Assembly (NCBI GenBank): GCA_030039755.1
Contig: JASHUY010000056.1
Location: forward strand, 1 to 56,430
Source of the DNA: Acidimicrobiales bacterium
GTDB taxonomy: Bacteria; Actinomycetota; Acidimicrobiia; Acidimicrobiales; RAAP-2
Direction of reading: 5' to 3'
Length of the DNA stretch: 56,430 nucleotides
In this document: positions 14,978 to 23,061 of the stretch, one piece after another
Layout of the letters: each line of letters starts with the position of its first letter
Numbering within the stretch: position 1 is the stretch's first letter
Position numbers and translations under genes: made by a program
Notes under the pieces: generated by a model
Databases searched by the model: none
What the model saw: only the letters and a program-made list of their open reading frames with translations
Told to the model about the DNA's origin: nothing

Positions 14978-15520
14978 TTGTCACCGCTGTTGGAGGAGAT
15001 GCTCGACCCCACCGGCTCGCGGAGCGTGAGCGGCGACGCCCGCCTGGCACCCCGCAGCCACCAGCTTCGGGGAAAGACGGTGGGCCTGCTCAACAACACC
15101 AAGCCGAACAGCGCGAGGCTGCTGGAGCAGCTGGCCGAGCTGCTGGGGGAACGCTACGAGCTCGCCGAGGTCCTGATGTTCTCGAAGCCCTCGTTCGCGG
15201 TGCCGGCCGACGACGCGCTGCTCGGCCAGATCGCGGAGAGGTGCGACTACGCGCTGGCCGGGGTGGGTGATTGAGGCTCCTGTAGCGCGGCCAGTTTGGC
15301 CGACGGGATCCTCCTCGAGCGGCGAGGCGTGCCGGCGGTGTCGGTCTGCACCGACAAGTTCCGGATGACCGCTGAGGCGATGGCGCGCCTGCACGGCTTC
15401 GAGGGCTACCGCTTCGTCACCGTCGCCCATCCGATCGCAAGCCTCGAGCTCCCCGAACTGGCGAACCTCGCTGCGGGCGCGCTCGACGAGGTCCTCGCCA
15501 TCCTCGGGGTCACCCGGTGA
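14978..15520 (+). CDS. UGSC-family selenoprotein, with in-frame TGA read as selenocysteine
   Basis: The frame is interrupted only by TGA at 15272-15274. Reading it as Sec gives GVGD-U-GSCS followed by LADGILLERRGVPAVSVCTDKF and VAHPIASL, which is the family signature UGSC and its usual flanks. Both halves are in the same frame. TTG at 14978 is chosen because AGGAGG lies 6 bases before it; ATG at 14921 (overlapping the previous stop) and ATG at 14999 are alternatives. From 14978 the protein has 180 residues with Sec at 99. A hairpin follows the TGA in the position of a bacterial SECIS. Function is unknown but redox chemistry is expected. The next gene, its usual partner, overlaps by GTGA. Confidence 0.88.
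15272..15302 (+). promoter_or_regulatory. Sec codon TGA and candidate bacterial SECIS hairpin
   Basis: After TGA (15272-15274), CGGCCA (15288-15293) pairs perfectly with TGGCCG (15297-15302) around a GTT loop. The loop G is 20 bases past the TGA, within the range of bacterial SECIS elements, whose apical loop usually carries a G and a U. The lower stem is imperfect. Confidence 0.7.
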
Positions 15521-16740
15521 CGGGCGACACGACCGCCGGCGACACGACCGCCGGCGACACGACCGCCGGCGACGCGACCGCCGGCGACGCGACCGCGGTC
15601 GACACGCTGATCGACCACCGGCAGGTCCGCCGGGCGATCGAGCACTACTACGAGCAGGGCTTCACCGACGGCCTTCCGGTGGTGCCGCCGACCGAGTCGT
15701 ACCTGGCGGAATTCCTGGCGCAGGTGGACCGGTCGCCCGACGAGGTCGTCGCCACCATGCCGCACCTGAACCGGCAGTGCACCGTGCGCGTGGCGGCGAT
15801 CAACTCGATCATGGCGGGGTGCCTGCCCGAGTACTTCCCGGTAGTGGTCGCGATCCTCGACGCGTTGCGCGTCGACGTCGGAGCCCGCGGCGCGACCCGC
15901 TTCTCGAGCGGGCTCTGGCAGAGCACGACCGGCACCGTGCCGATCACCGTGGTGAACGGGCCCGTGCGCCTCCGCCTCGGGTTCAACTGCCAGGGCAACA
16001 TCTTCGGCCCCGGCTTCCGCCCGAACGCCACGATCGGTCGGACGCTCCGGCTGATCGCGCTGAACGCCCTGGGACTGAAGCCCCACGTCCTCGACCAGTC
16101 CACCCAGGGGACGCCCGCGAAGTACACCTGCTGCGTCGCCGAGAACGAAGAAGAGAGCCCCTGGGAGCCGCTCTCCGTCGAAGCCGGCTACGGCCCCGAT
16201 GCGAGCACCGTCTCGTTCATGATGATGCGGTCCACCATGCACATCGAGGCACGCTCGGCAACCCGCCCCGAGCACCTGCTGAACGACGTCGCGAACTCGG
16301 TCGGGCGCACCGGCGTGCTCTACTCGGAGAAGACCGCCTGCCTCGTCGTCGTGAGCCCCGAGCACGCGCAGCTCCTCGCCTCGCAGGGCTGGGGCAAGAA
16401 CGACGTCAAGGAGTACCTGGCGGCCAACGCCCAGTGCACCCGGGAAGCCCTGGAGCGTGCGGGCAAGACCGGGATCTCGAGGGACATGCACTGGCTGGTG
16501 CCGAGCGACCATCCCGACGCCCTGGCAGGCGAGGAGCCGCACTTCGAACTTCGAGGTGGAACCGAGGTCCACCACGTCCTCAGCTCACCCGACGACGTCG
16601 TCGTCATCGTCGCCGGCGCGGCCAACGCCGGGGTCTCGACGGTGGTCGAGCTGATGGGCGGCTCCTCGGCTCCGAGCGGTCGCGGGGGTGGCCGGGTCCC
16701 CGCCATGAGCGAGATTCTTCTCAGGGGGGCATCTGCTTGA
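15517..16740 (+). CDS. Large partner protein of the UGSC selenoprotein
   Basis: 407 residues starting at GTG 15517, overlapping the selenoprotein stop. Residues 3-27 are five repeats of GDTTA/GDATA. The body begins HYYEQGFTDGLPVVPPTE and contains NSIMAGCLPEYFPVV, TGTVPITVVNGP, FNCQGNIFGPGFRPNATIGR and several conserved cysteines (KYTCCVAE). I know this family as the protein regularly encoded next to UGSC proteins; its activity is not known to me. No signal peptide or membrane span is visible. The pair probably forms one enzyme acting on a product of the carbohydrate pathway upstream. Confidence 0.75.
   Translation: MTGDTTAGDTTAGDTTAGDATAGDATAVDTLIDHRQVRRAIEHYYEQGFTDGLPVVPPTESYLAEFLAQVDRSPDEVVATMPHLNRQCTVRVAAINSIMAGCLPEYFPVVVAILDALRVDVGARGATRFSSGLWQSTTGTVPITVVNGPVRLRLGFNCQGNIFGPGFRPNATIGRTLRLIALNALGLKPHVLDQSTQGTPAKYTCCVAENEEESPWEPLSVEAGYGPDASTVSFMMMRSTMHIEARSATRPEHLLNDVANSVGRTGVLYSEKTACLVVVSPEHAQLLASQGWGKNDVKEYLAANAQCTREALERAGKTGISRDMHWLVPSDHPDALAGEEPHFELRGGTEVHHVLSSPDDVVVIVAGAANAGVSTVVELMGGSSAPSGRGGGRVPAMSEILLRGASA
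15523..15597 (+). repeat. 15-bp tandem repeat, five units
   Basis: Five head-to-tail copies of GGCGACACGACCGCC (the last two with GCG for ACA at the third codon) encode GDTTA/GDATA at the start of the selenoprotein partner. Copy number could change in frame, altering N-terminal length only. Confidence 0.9.
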
Positions 16741-16996
16741 TGCACCCTGTTGCGTCACGTAGACCGTGCATACAAAGCCGCCGAACCTCGCGACCTCCAC
16801 AGACACGACGTCTCCCGACGCCGCGTGCGTCGGAGGGTCAGTTCCCGGGTGGACTTCAGCGGCCAGCGCAACAACGACATCGGATCGCCACGGGCGTCGT
16901 CGGGACGAACGAGATCGTCGCGGATTCTGCCAGCTCCACACATCCAGGAAACACGACGGTGTGCGCAAACGCACGGATCGTTTACCCGCGAGCCGC
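16741..16996. other. Intergenic region between convergent genes
   Basis: 256 bases with no plausible gene. GC falls here from the level of the selenoprotein operon toward that of the next gene, so the edge of a foreign segment may lie in this gap. No clear terminator hairpin was found. Confidence 0.5.
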
Positions 16997-18907
16997 CTAC
17001 TCCCAGTAAAATGTCGCAGGTGTGAACGTACCGACCGGATTAAGGGGCGTCACGCCTTCGAGACCCTTACGAATCTCGTCAAGTGTAACTGCCGTCGGTT
17101 GCCATATGACAGGTAATACTTTCTCAATATAATTTTCGTACTTTTCCAACCCAACGTCCGTCGTCAGCGAGTCTCGGATCAGTTCGTCCGCCGTAGCTGT
17201 CTTGAAACTGCCCAGGTTCGACACAGCGCCCGAGGCAAACGACTCTTCACCTGTCGGATAGTAGTCGGGGGCGCCATAGAGCCACGCCCACCCAATTGTC
17301 CAACTATCCAGTTCCCACGTGCACGACGAGCCGGTACAGCGTATTGCTTCACCTTCTATCGTGTCATAGCTAGAGCTGCTCAGCGTTATATGGATACCTG
17401 CCTGTGACCATTCTGCAGACTCTGCATCCATCATGCTCTCGATGGCCTTGTCACCTGACGCGTAGCGTAGTGTGAATGCAAGTTTTGCACCCTTCTTGAT
17501 CCCCTTGCCACAGTGACCTGGCCCCGTGCCTGGGTTCTGACAAGTACTCGTACCATCGGGCACTATCTTCCATCCGTGCGAGCTCAGTAGATTCCTCGCC
17601 GCAGAGGGATCGTACGGGTACGGATTCCTGAGCTCTGTTTTTGAGGTATAGGAATTTTTCGGTAGCGATGGTACGGGCCCGTAGGTGGGATAGGCATATC
17701 CTTTGTAGACACGATTCACATAGAGTGTCTGGTCCACTAAGCGTTGAAATGCTTGACGAATGTAGAGTTGTTTGAAGATAGAACCGGCGTTCCCTGTGTC
17801 TCCCGTAGAATTGAAGTTAGGTTGAATGAAAGCGTACGCAAATAGGTAATCCGGCGTAGCCACATATGTCCTTAGCCGCGGGTTGTTTCTACCCGGAACA
17901 ACTGGTTCCCCTGCTCTGCCTGCACGCCTCGCCGGCGCGACGATCTCTGTAACCGGAAGATAACCATAATCAATAGTTCCAGTCGCGAGCGCATTGAACT
18001 CAGAGGACCCAGACGTGAACGGTTCCTGGATATACTTCTCGATACGAGGTTTATTTGGACCCGAGTAGCTGGGGTTGGGCTTGAATACCGCCGGTGCTGT
18101 CGGACCGAAAGATGTCAGCTCCCATGGCCCGTCGACAACCTTCCACAACGGATTCGTCGCATAGCGCGGCAGCGCGTCAATCGTTGTCTTGGGTTTTGTT
18201 GGGTTAAATCCTGCCTGTTCTGATAGGAAGTCATACACGGCCTTGCACGCGCGCGGGTCCGTCCCAAACGGCGCCTTTGCACAACCACCGGATCCAGCAC
18301 CTGCAGACATCGAGGTTTTTGTCCACGCCAGTGGCATCGGGACTATGGAAGACAGTTGGGTACTGAGGAACCATCGAGGATTGAGTGGTTGGTCGAGCGT
18401 GATGGTTAGGGTGGTCGAGCTTGTTGCCTTTACGGACGTTATGGTTGTAGGAATTGAAAGTCCGCCCGGCACCCAAGCTGCATAAGCTGTAGGAGCCATT
18501 TTCGACATGTTGAGCCAGAACATGATATCTACGGTGTCAAGCTCTTCCCCATCGGACCATTTGTACGGTTTGAGAGTTAACCGGACCCTCTTATCCCCAT
18601 CGGAAAAGACCGGTGTCTTTGCTAGAGATAAGTTCCTATTAAGGTTCAGGGTCCCCGGACTTCCGAAATAGTAGAGCGGGCGGAACATGAGACGCTGAAA
18701 CTGTGTGTTCGCCTCGGTGTAGTAAGCCGATGAAAAATACGGAAAGATATAATTTGGCGGTTCACCTGGTGCCTCAGCAAAGGTGACCGTGGATCTTGTG
18801 GCAGTTGCCGCACCGCTTGACGGAGCAAGTCCGACAACACCGAGTACTGCGACACTCGCTCCTATGGCAGCAGAGCCCAGTCTTCTCAGAAACCAAGAGC
18901 CATACAT
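16997..18907 (-). CDS. Orphan oligopeptide-type ABC solute-binding protein (family 5), lower GC
   Basis: 636 residues from ATG 18907, chosen because TGGGGGTC lies about 8 bases upstream; a TTG 15 bases earlier is the alternative. Signal peptide: RRLGSAAIGASVAVLGVVGLAP, with cleavage around SGAATA. The mature protein has family features: early SSAYYTEANTQFQRLMFRPLYYF, KWSDGEELDTVDIMFWLNM, PNPSYSGPNKPRI and a C-terminal WLYGAPDYYPTGEE. No permease or ATPase gene adjoins it, so it must borrow a transporter or act as a receptor. Codons use many T/A third bases, unlike all neighbours, suggesting transfer from a lower-GC source. Confidence 0.87.
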   Translation of the reverse strand: MYGSWFLRRLGSAAIGASVAVLGVVGLAPSSGAATATRSTVTFAEAPGEPPNYIFPYFSSAYYTEANTQFQRLMFRPLYYFGSPGTLNLNRNLSLAKTPVFSDGDKRVRLTLKPYKWSDGEELDTVDIMFWLNMSKMAPTAYAAWVPGGLSIPTTITSVKATSSTTLTITLDQPLNPRWFLSTQLSSIVPMPLAWTKTSMSAGAGSGGCAKAPFGTDPRACKAVYDFLSEQAGFNPTKPKTTIDALPRYATNPLWKVVDGPWELTSFGPTAPAVFKPNPSYSGPNKPRIEKYIQEPFTSGSSEFNALATGTIDYGYLPVTEIVAPARRAGRAGEPVVPGRNNPRLRTYVATPDYLFAYAFIQPNFNSTGDTGNAGSIFKQLYIRQAFQRLVDQTLYVNRVYKGYAYPTYGPVPSLPKNSYTSKTELRNPYPYDPSAARNLLSSHGWKIVPDGTSTCQNPGTGPGHCGKGIKKGAKLAFTLRYASGDKAIESMMDAESAEWSQAGIHITLSSSSYDTIEGEAIRCTGSSCTWELDSWTIGWAWLYGAPDYYPTGEESFASGAVSNLGSFKTATADELIRDSLTTDVGLEKYENYIEKVLPVIWQPTAVTLDEIRKGLEGVTPLNPVGTFTPATFYWE

Positions 18908-19211
18908 TGCCACGACCCCCAAGTACGCACACCATCTGTGGATAGATTTCGTGATGGTAATGGCTGGCGTAGCCTCGAGCGAAATCGGGGAACGTTGGAT
19001 CTTTGGATCTCAGCGGGGAGTGACCATGGCGAGCAGGTCCCAGTTGAACTTGCCGTCGCCGAGCAACGAGCGAATCCGGTAGCGAACGTGCGTCCCAGCG
19101 AGTCCCCTGTAGAGACGTCCACTATTCGATAATGCTCGTGACCAGGTCGTTCCTGTCACATGGTGCGCGTCGACTGGATACTGCGCCCGCCGAGCCAGCG
19201 CCGCCACGCGG
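18908..19211. other. Intergenic region upstream of the orphan binding protein
   Basis: About 300 bases without a supported gene. It must contain the minus-strand promoter of the gene starting at 18907; I cannot place a convincing -35/-10 pair. The composition shifts to high GC toward the precursor B terminator. Confidence 0.4.
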
Positions 19212-19239
19212 CAGTGCGGCCGCCGCCACGGCCGCACTG
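19212..19239 (-). terminator. Terminator-like hairpin after precursor B
   Basis: CAGTGCGGCCG (19212-19222) pairs perfectly over 11 bp with 19229-19239 around CCGCCA, 50 bases beyond the precursor B stop. No U-tract. It shares GTGCGGCC/GGCCGCAC with the hairpin after precursor A. Confidence 0.7.
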
Positions 19240-19288
19240 ACACTCGCCCGGATCGTGGACGATGCCTCGATCCGGTGACCCCTCCGCC

Positions 19289-19435
19289 CTACTTCGAGTG
19301 GTGGATCTTCCTCTTCCTCCTCGAGGACGCGAGCTCCCGGAGGGGGAGCATCCCGCCCTTGACGTTCTCCGCCTCTTCCTCGGTGACCTCGAGGTCCTGT
19401 TCCAGCTCGGTGTTCCGGTCCTTCTCCTCGGTCAT
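19289..19435 (-). CDS. Double-glycine leader peptide precursor B
   Basis: 48 residues. ATG 19435 follows a very strong GGAGGAGGAGGG site. The 28-residue leader ends DLEVTEEEAENVKGG, matching precursor A in length and in nearly every residue of the last fifteen. The 20-residue core MLPLRELASSRRKRKIHHSK is strongly basic, has no Cys and one Pro. It has no exporter of its own; the C39 exporter at 1704-4985, about 14 kb away, recognises this leader type. The CRP-like gene upstream on the same strand could control it. A secreted cationic peptide or signal is likely. Confidence 0.8.
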   Translation of the reverse strand: MTEEKDRNTELEQDLEVTEEEAENVKGGMLPLRELASSRRKRKIHHSK

Positions 19436-19496
19436 CTGCCCTCCTCCTCCGGCCGCTGCCCGAATCTCCGCCCCCAAGCTCTCCCCCGGCACGGCA

Positions 19497-19546
19497 ATGG
19501 TAAGGGCGTTCCGGAACCCCGTCTATCGCCTCGCTGACTCTCGCTG
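19497..19546 (-). promoter_or_regulatory. Promoter and direct-repeat operator of precursor B
   Basis: On the minus strand: -35 TAGACG (19525-19520), a 17-bp spacer, -10 TACCAT (19502-19497), start near 19490. Two exact CAGCGAG heptamers (19536-19530 and 19546-19540) have a 10-bp period directly upstream. Sequence, spacing and distance to the start codon match the promoter of precursor A. Confidence 0.78.
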
Positions 19547-19586
19547 CGAGCTTCGGCCCACTGAGCCGGGGCCGGGGCCCGCGCGT

Positions 19587-20249
19587 TCAGTCCCGTTCGG
19601 CGCGCTTCGCCAGCGCGTCGGGATCGACGAGCTCCACGCGTCCCCGCCCCACCCGCACCCAACCCCTCTCCTCGGCCTGCCGGAGCACCTTGTTCGTGGT
19701 GGGCCGGGTGGTCCCGGCGAGCTCGGCGAGGTCCTCTTGGGTGAGCGGCACGACGGAGCCGGGTACCTGGCCGTCCCAGACCTTCGCCGCCTCCAGGAGT
19801 CGACGGATGACACGGGTCTCGACAGGCGTGTACATCGCCTCGACGAGCGAGTCCGAGAGGCGCCGGACTTGCTCGCCGAGCGCCTTCAGCAGCAGCTCGC
19901 TCACCGCGGGAAAGCGTTGGCGCAGCTCCTCGAACTCGCCTTTCCGGACCGAAAGGGTCTCGGAGCGCTCGAGGGCGACGATGCTCGCGCTCCGCTGGGG
20001 CCGCGCCCCGTCGAGGAGCGCGAGGATGCCGAAGTAGTCCCCGGGCCCGATGAGCGCGAGCATCGCCGTCACGCCCAGGGACGTCTCCACCCGGACGCAG
20101 AACCGGCCGCTCGCGACGAAGTGAAGGGTGTCCCCGGGGTCGCCGCCGTGGAACACCACCTCGCCCTTCTCGAAGCGACGACGCCGGGCGAGGGAGAGGA
20201 ACCGGCGCCGCTCGTCCTCTGGGACCGAATCGAGAAGCTGCCATTCCAC
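19587..20249 (-). CDS. CRP/FNR-family transcriptional regulator
   Basis: 220 residues from GTG 20249 (VEWQLLDSV). N-terminal cyclic-nucleotide-binding fold (about 5-120): KGEVVFHGGDPGDTLHFVASG, then GDYFGILALLDGARPQRSAS. The Arg-Ser pair that holds the phosphate is present, but the ribose-binding Glu of FGE is replaced (FGI), so cAMP binding may be lost or altered. A dimer helix follows, then a C-terminal winged helix with LTQEDLAELAGTTRPTTNKVL as recognition helix. It lies directly upstream of the precursor B promoter on the same strand and is a candidate regulator of both precursors, whose operators are not classic CRP palindromes. The start is uncertain because no clear ribosome site is seen. 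Confidence 0.85.
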   Translation of the reverse strand: MEWQLLDSVPEDERRRFLSLARRRRFEKGEVVFHGGDPGDTLHFVASGRFCVRVETSLGVTAMLALIGPGDYFGILALLDGARPQRSASIVALERSETLSVRKGEFEELRQRFPAVSELLLKALGEQVRRLSDSLVEAMYTPVETRVIRRLLEAAKVWDGQVPGSVVPLTQEDLAELAGTTRPTTNKVLRQAEERGWVRVGRGRVELVDPDALAKRAERD

Positions 20250-20335
20250 AGCAGAATTGTGGCACTCCGGGTGGCTGCGCGCTCGGACTCTGCGCCGGCG
20301 CGCCAGCTCCGACGAGGGACCGGCGAAAGGTGCTA

Positions 20336-20446
20336 CTACTCCCCGAGCTTGCGGCGAGGCCTGAGGGCGAACCACCAGATGCTCGCCATGGTGCCGAGCA
20401 GGCCGACGACCGCGACGATCGGCTTCAGGAGCTTCCGCTTCGCCAC
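20336..20446 (-). CDS. Small single-span membrane protein
   Basis: 36 residues from GTG 20446: a basic start (AKRKLLKP), one hydrophobic helix IVAVVGLLGTMASIWWFAL and a basic tail RPRRKLGE, a typical small bitopic inner-membrane protein. It lies 86 bases upstream of the CRP-like gene on the same strand and may be cotranscribed. The ribosome site (AGGGTGG) is weak. No family recognised. Confidence 0.4.
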   Translation of the reverse strand: MAKRKLLKPIVAVVGLLGTMASIWWFALRPRRKLGE

Positions 20447-20598
20447 GCCGGCCACCCTACCGGAGGTGGCGACGCCATCCTCACGCACGAGGTCGACAGG
20501 TGGGCGGGCCGACGAAGATCCCCTGGGGCGCTGGCTATATTGAGCGGACGCTCGAAGAAGGCAGGGCGGCCACATGCCGTCGGACCAAGGAGGGGCCC

Positions 20599-22053
20599 GT
20601 GGGGGGTTTACGCAGGGGCTTGATGCTCGGCGCCGCCGGAACGATGCTCGTCGCAGCAGGGCTCATCTCCGCGGGAGGCGCGAGCGGGGGGACGACGACG
20701 TCGCGTTCGGGGGCCACGCACGCAGGCGTGCTCCTGCACCCGATGGTCCGGTTGGTGGGCACTTCCACGTCGACCAATCCGCCGACCGAGGAGTACTGCC
20801 TGACGAACTACGGCATCCTCTGCTACGGGGCGCCGCAGATCGAGACGGACTACGGCCTGCCGTCCCTGTACCGCGAGGGGCTGGACGGGCGCGGGGAGAC
20901 GATCGTCATCGTCGACTCCTTCGGCGCGCCGGACATCCGTCAGGACCTGGCGGTCTTCGACAAGGCCTACGGGCTCACAGCGCCACCCCATTTCACAATC
21001 CTCAAGTACGGCCCCGTGCCCGCGTACACACCGGCCACGCCGACAGCGACAGGCTGGGCGGACGAGACGACCCTCGACGTCGAGTGGTCCCACGCGATCG
21101 CGCCGGGCGCCAACATCCTCCTGGTCGAGACCCCGACCGCCGAGACCCTCGGGGTGGCGGGCTTTCCGACAATGGTGAGCGCCGAGAACTACGTGATCGA
21201 CCACCACCTCGGCGACGTCATCAGCCAGAGCTTCGGTTCCGGCGAAGCGACGTTCAGCGCGCCCGACACAATCCTCGGCCTCCGCAGCGCCTACGAGAAC
21301 GCCTACCGGAACGGGATCACCGTCCTCGCGGCGGCCGGGGACACAGGGGCTGCGTACGCGGAGACACTCACAAAGCGGCACTACTTCAAATTCCCCGACG
21401 TCGGCTGGCCGGCGTCCGACCCGCTCGTCACGGCGGTCGGCGGCACGCAGCTCATCCTCAACGCGCGTGGGGTCCCCGTCGCCCCGGTCAGGGTGTGGAA
21501 CGACACGAGCCTCTTCGAGGGCCCGGCCGCAGGCGGCGGCGGGCTCTCCACCGTCTTCACCCGCCCCTCCTACCAGGACAGCGTCGAAGGAGTCGTGGGG
21601 GCCCGGCGCGGCGTGCCCGACATCTCCATGAGCGCGTCGGTCTCCGGCTCGGTCAACATCTACCTGAGCGGGGTCGCGACCGGGAACGGCTGGACCCAGA
21701 TCGGTGGCACGAGCGAGGCCTCTCCCCTCTTCTCCGGCATCGTGGCGATCGCGGACCAGCTCAACACACATCACCCGCTCGGGATGATCGACCCCGCCCT
21801 CTACGCGATGGAAGCCGCGCACGACCCGGGGATCGTCCCCGTCGCGATCGGGACAAACACCGTCTACTTCACAACAGCGGGGAAGACGATCACGATCCTG
21901 GGCTACCAGGCGGGCGCCGGGTACAACCTCGCGGCGGGGGTCGGCACCGTCACAGCCCCTGCCTTCGTGCACGAGCTCGTGCAGACGGTGCACCAGGTGG
22001 GGACCAACGTCACGTACAGCGACTCGCCCACAACCTTCCTGCCGGTCGGCTGA
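20599..22053 (+). CDS. Secreted S53 (sedolisin/kumamolisin-type) serine-carboxyl peptidase
   Basis: 484 residues. GTG 20599 is chosen because AAGGAGGGG lies 4 bases before it; the frame is open further upstream. A signal peptide (RRGLMLGAAGTMLVAAGLISAGGA) is followed by a short linker. Catalytic motifs: DETTLDVEWSHAIAPGA supplies the Glu/Asp pair, SQSFGSGEATF the oxyanion region, and GGTSEASPLFSG the nucleophile Ser of GTSxxxP. The calcium site should lie near the C-terminal AGAGYNLAAGVG. It lacks the long N-terminal pro-domain of many sedolisins. Family members are endopeptidases or tripeptidyl peptidases active at acid pH, suggesting protein use outside the cell. About 16 ACA Thr codons. 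Confidence 0.9.
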   Translation: MGGLRRGLMLGAAGTMLVAAGLISAGGASGGTTTSRSGATHAGVLLHPMVRLVGTSTSTNPPTEEYCLTNYGILCYGAPQIETDYGLPSLYREGLDGRGETIVIVDSFGAPDIRQDLAVFDKAYGLTAPPHFTILKYGPVPAYTPATPTATGWADETTLDVEWSHAIAPGANILLVETPTAETLGVAGFPTMVSAENYVIDHHLGDVISQSFGSGEATFSAPDTILGLRSAYENAYRNGITVLAAAGDTGAAYAETLTKRHYFKFPDVGWPASDPLVTAVGGTQLILNARGVPVAPVRVWNDTSLFEGPAAGGGGLSTVFTRPSYQDSVEGVVGARRGVPDISMSASVSGSVNIYLSGVATGNGWTQIGGTSEASPLFSGIVAIADQLNTHHPLGMIDPALYAMEAAHDPGIVPVAIGTNTVYFTTAGKTITILGYQAGAGYNLAAGVGTVTAPAFVHELVQTVHQVGTNVTYSDSPTTFLPVG

Positions 22054-22097
22054 CGGCCCCCGCGCCGGGGTTGGCCTCGGGCGGCCCGGCTGGAGCG

Positions 22098-22955
22098 TCA
22101 GGCGGCCCGGCCAGGGTGGAGCACGCGATAGGCGGGAGGGAACATCCGGAGCCGGTCGGGCAGCGGCTCGGTCGCCGCGCGCAGGGCCACGAGCAGGCTC
22201 ACGTAGCGCGCCTGGTCGAGCGCCGTCCAGCGGACCCGCCACACGCGGCGCACCGCGTCGGGGAACGCGCCGAAGAGGAGCGTGCGCGACGGGCGCGCGA
22301 GGACCCGGGCGAGCGCCGCGTTGACGGGCCGCGGCCCGGGCCACGGCAGCGCACGGAGATGGTCGCCTGCGAGGACCGCACGGCGAAGCTGCTCGGTCCC
22401 GGGGTTCGGGCGGAGCATCGTCGCGACGCCGCGGTCGACGTACGCACGCAGGCCCCGGAGGTCCGCGGGCATGTCCGGCTCGCGCACGCCGTAGAGGACG
22501 CCGATCCGGCGCGTCTCCGCGTAGAAGGCTTCGAGCTCGCGACGCGGCCACGGCCCGCAGGTCACCTCGACCGCGTACAACAGGGCCTCTGCGGTCGTGA
22601 GGTGGACCCACGTCCAGACGTCACGGTGCCAGGGGTGGTACGGCCGGCCGTCGTAGCCCACGCCTCCCAATGGGCGGTGCAGCTCTCGCAGCGCCGCCGC
22701 GGCGGAGGTGCGGTCCTCGCCGAAGAAGAAGCGCAGGGCGTGCTGCGTGGTGCGCGCCGCCCGTCCCCACGGGTCCTCCAAGACCGAGGAGTGCTCGGCG
22801 AGCGCGCGGGCGACCGTGGGGTGGCCGCCCTGCAGCCCGATCGCCCGCGCGTAGAACGGGACGAAGACCCGCCACTGCGCGAGCTGCCGGGCGAGCGGCC
22901 GTGTGCGGGGCGCGCTCAACTCGGTGACGCCGCCAGGAACGTCGGTGCCGGCCAC
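22098..22955 (-). CDS. MpaB-like oxygenase-domain protein (DUF2236)
   Basis: About 285 residues; GTG 22955 is the most likely start, with GTG 22976 possible. Features of the family: PFYARAIGLQGGHPTVARAL near the N-terminus, a conserved His cluster DGRPYHPWHRDVWTWVHLTTAEALLYA, and a C-terminal RLRMFPPAYRVLHPG. The fold is all-helical and some members bind haem or oxidise hydrophobic substrates; the actual reaction here is unknown. It follows IleRS on the same strand after 100 bases and converges with the S53 peptidase gene. Confidence 0.8.
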   Translation of the reverse strand: MAGTDVPGGVTELSAPRTRPLARQLAQWRVFVPFYARAIGLQGGHPTVARALAEHSSVLEDPWGRAARTTQHALRFFFGEDRTSAAAALRELHRPLGGVGYDGRPYHPWHRDVWTWVHLTTAEALLYAVEVTCGPWPRRELEAFYAETRRIGVLYGVREPDMPADLRGLRAYVDRGVATMLRPNPGTEQLRRAVLAGDHLRALPWPGPRPVNAALARVLARPSRTLLFGAFPDAVRRVWRVRWTALDQARYVSLLVALRAATEPLPDRLRMFPPAYRVLHPGRAA

Positions 22956-23025
22956 GCGCCTCGAGCGTAGGGGCACGTGCTGCGACGACGGCGGATCCCG
23001 CTCCCCCGAACGCCGCTCCCCCGCT

Positions 23026-23061
23026 CCCGGCTCCCCGGCTAGACCCGGCTCCCCGGCTAGA
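23026..23061. repeat. 18-bp tandem duplication over the end of ileS
   Basis: Two identical units, CCCGGCTCCCCGGCTAGA, at 23026-23043 and 23044-23061. The second contains the ileS stop (complement of CTA, 23057-23059). So the stop codon and its context are duplicated, a possible safeguard or replication slippage. Confidence 0.85.

Noticed and set aside
15272-15274. TGA as a nonsense mutation making a pseudogene of two fragments
   Set aside because: The residues after TGA are GSC exactly as in the UGSC motif, both sides stay in one frame, the gene ends in a GTGA overlap with its usual partner, and a hairpin follows. Recoding explains all of this.
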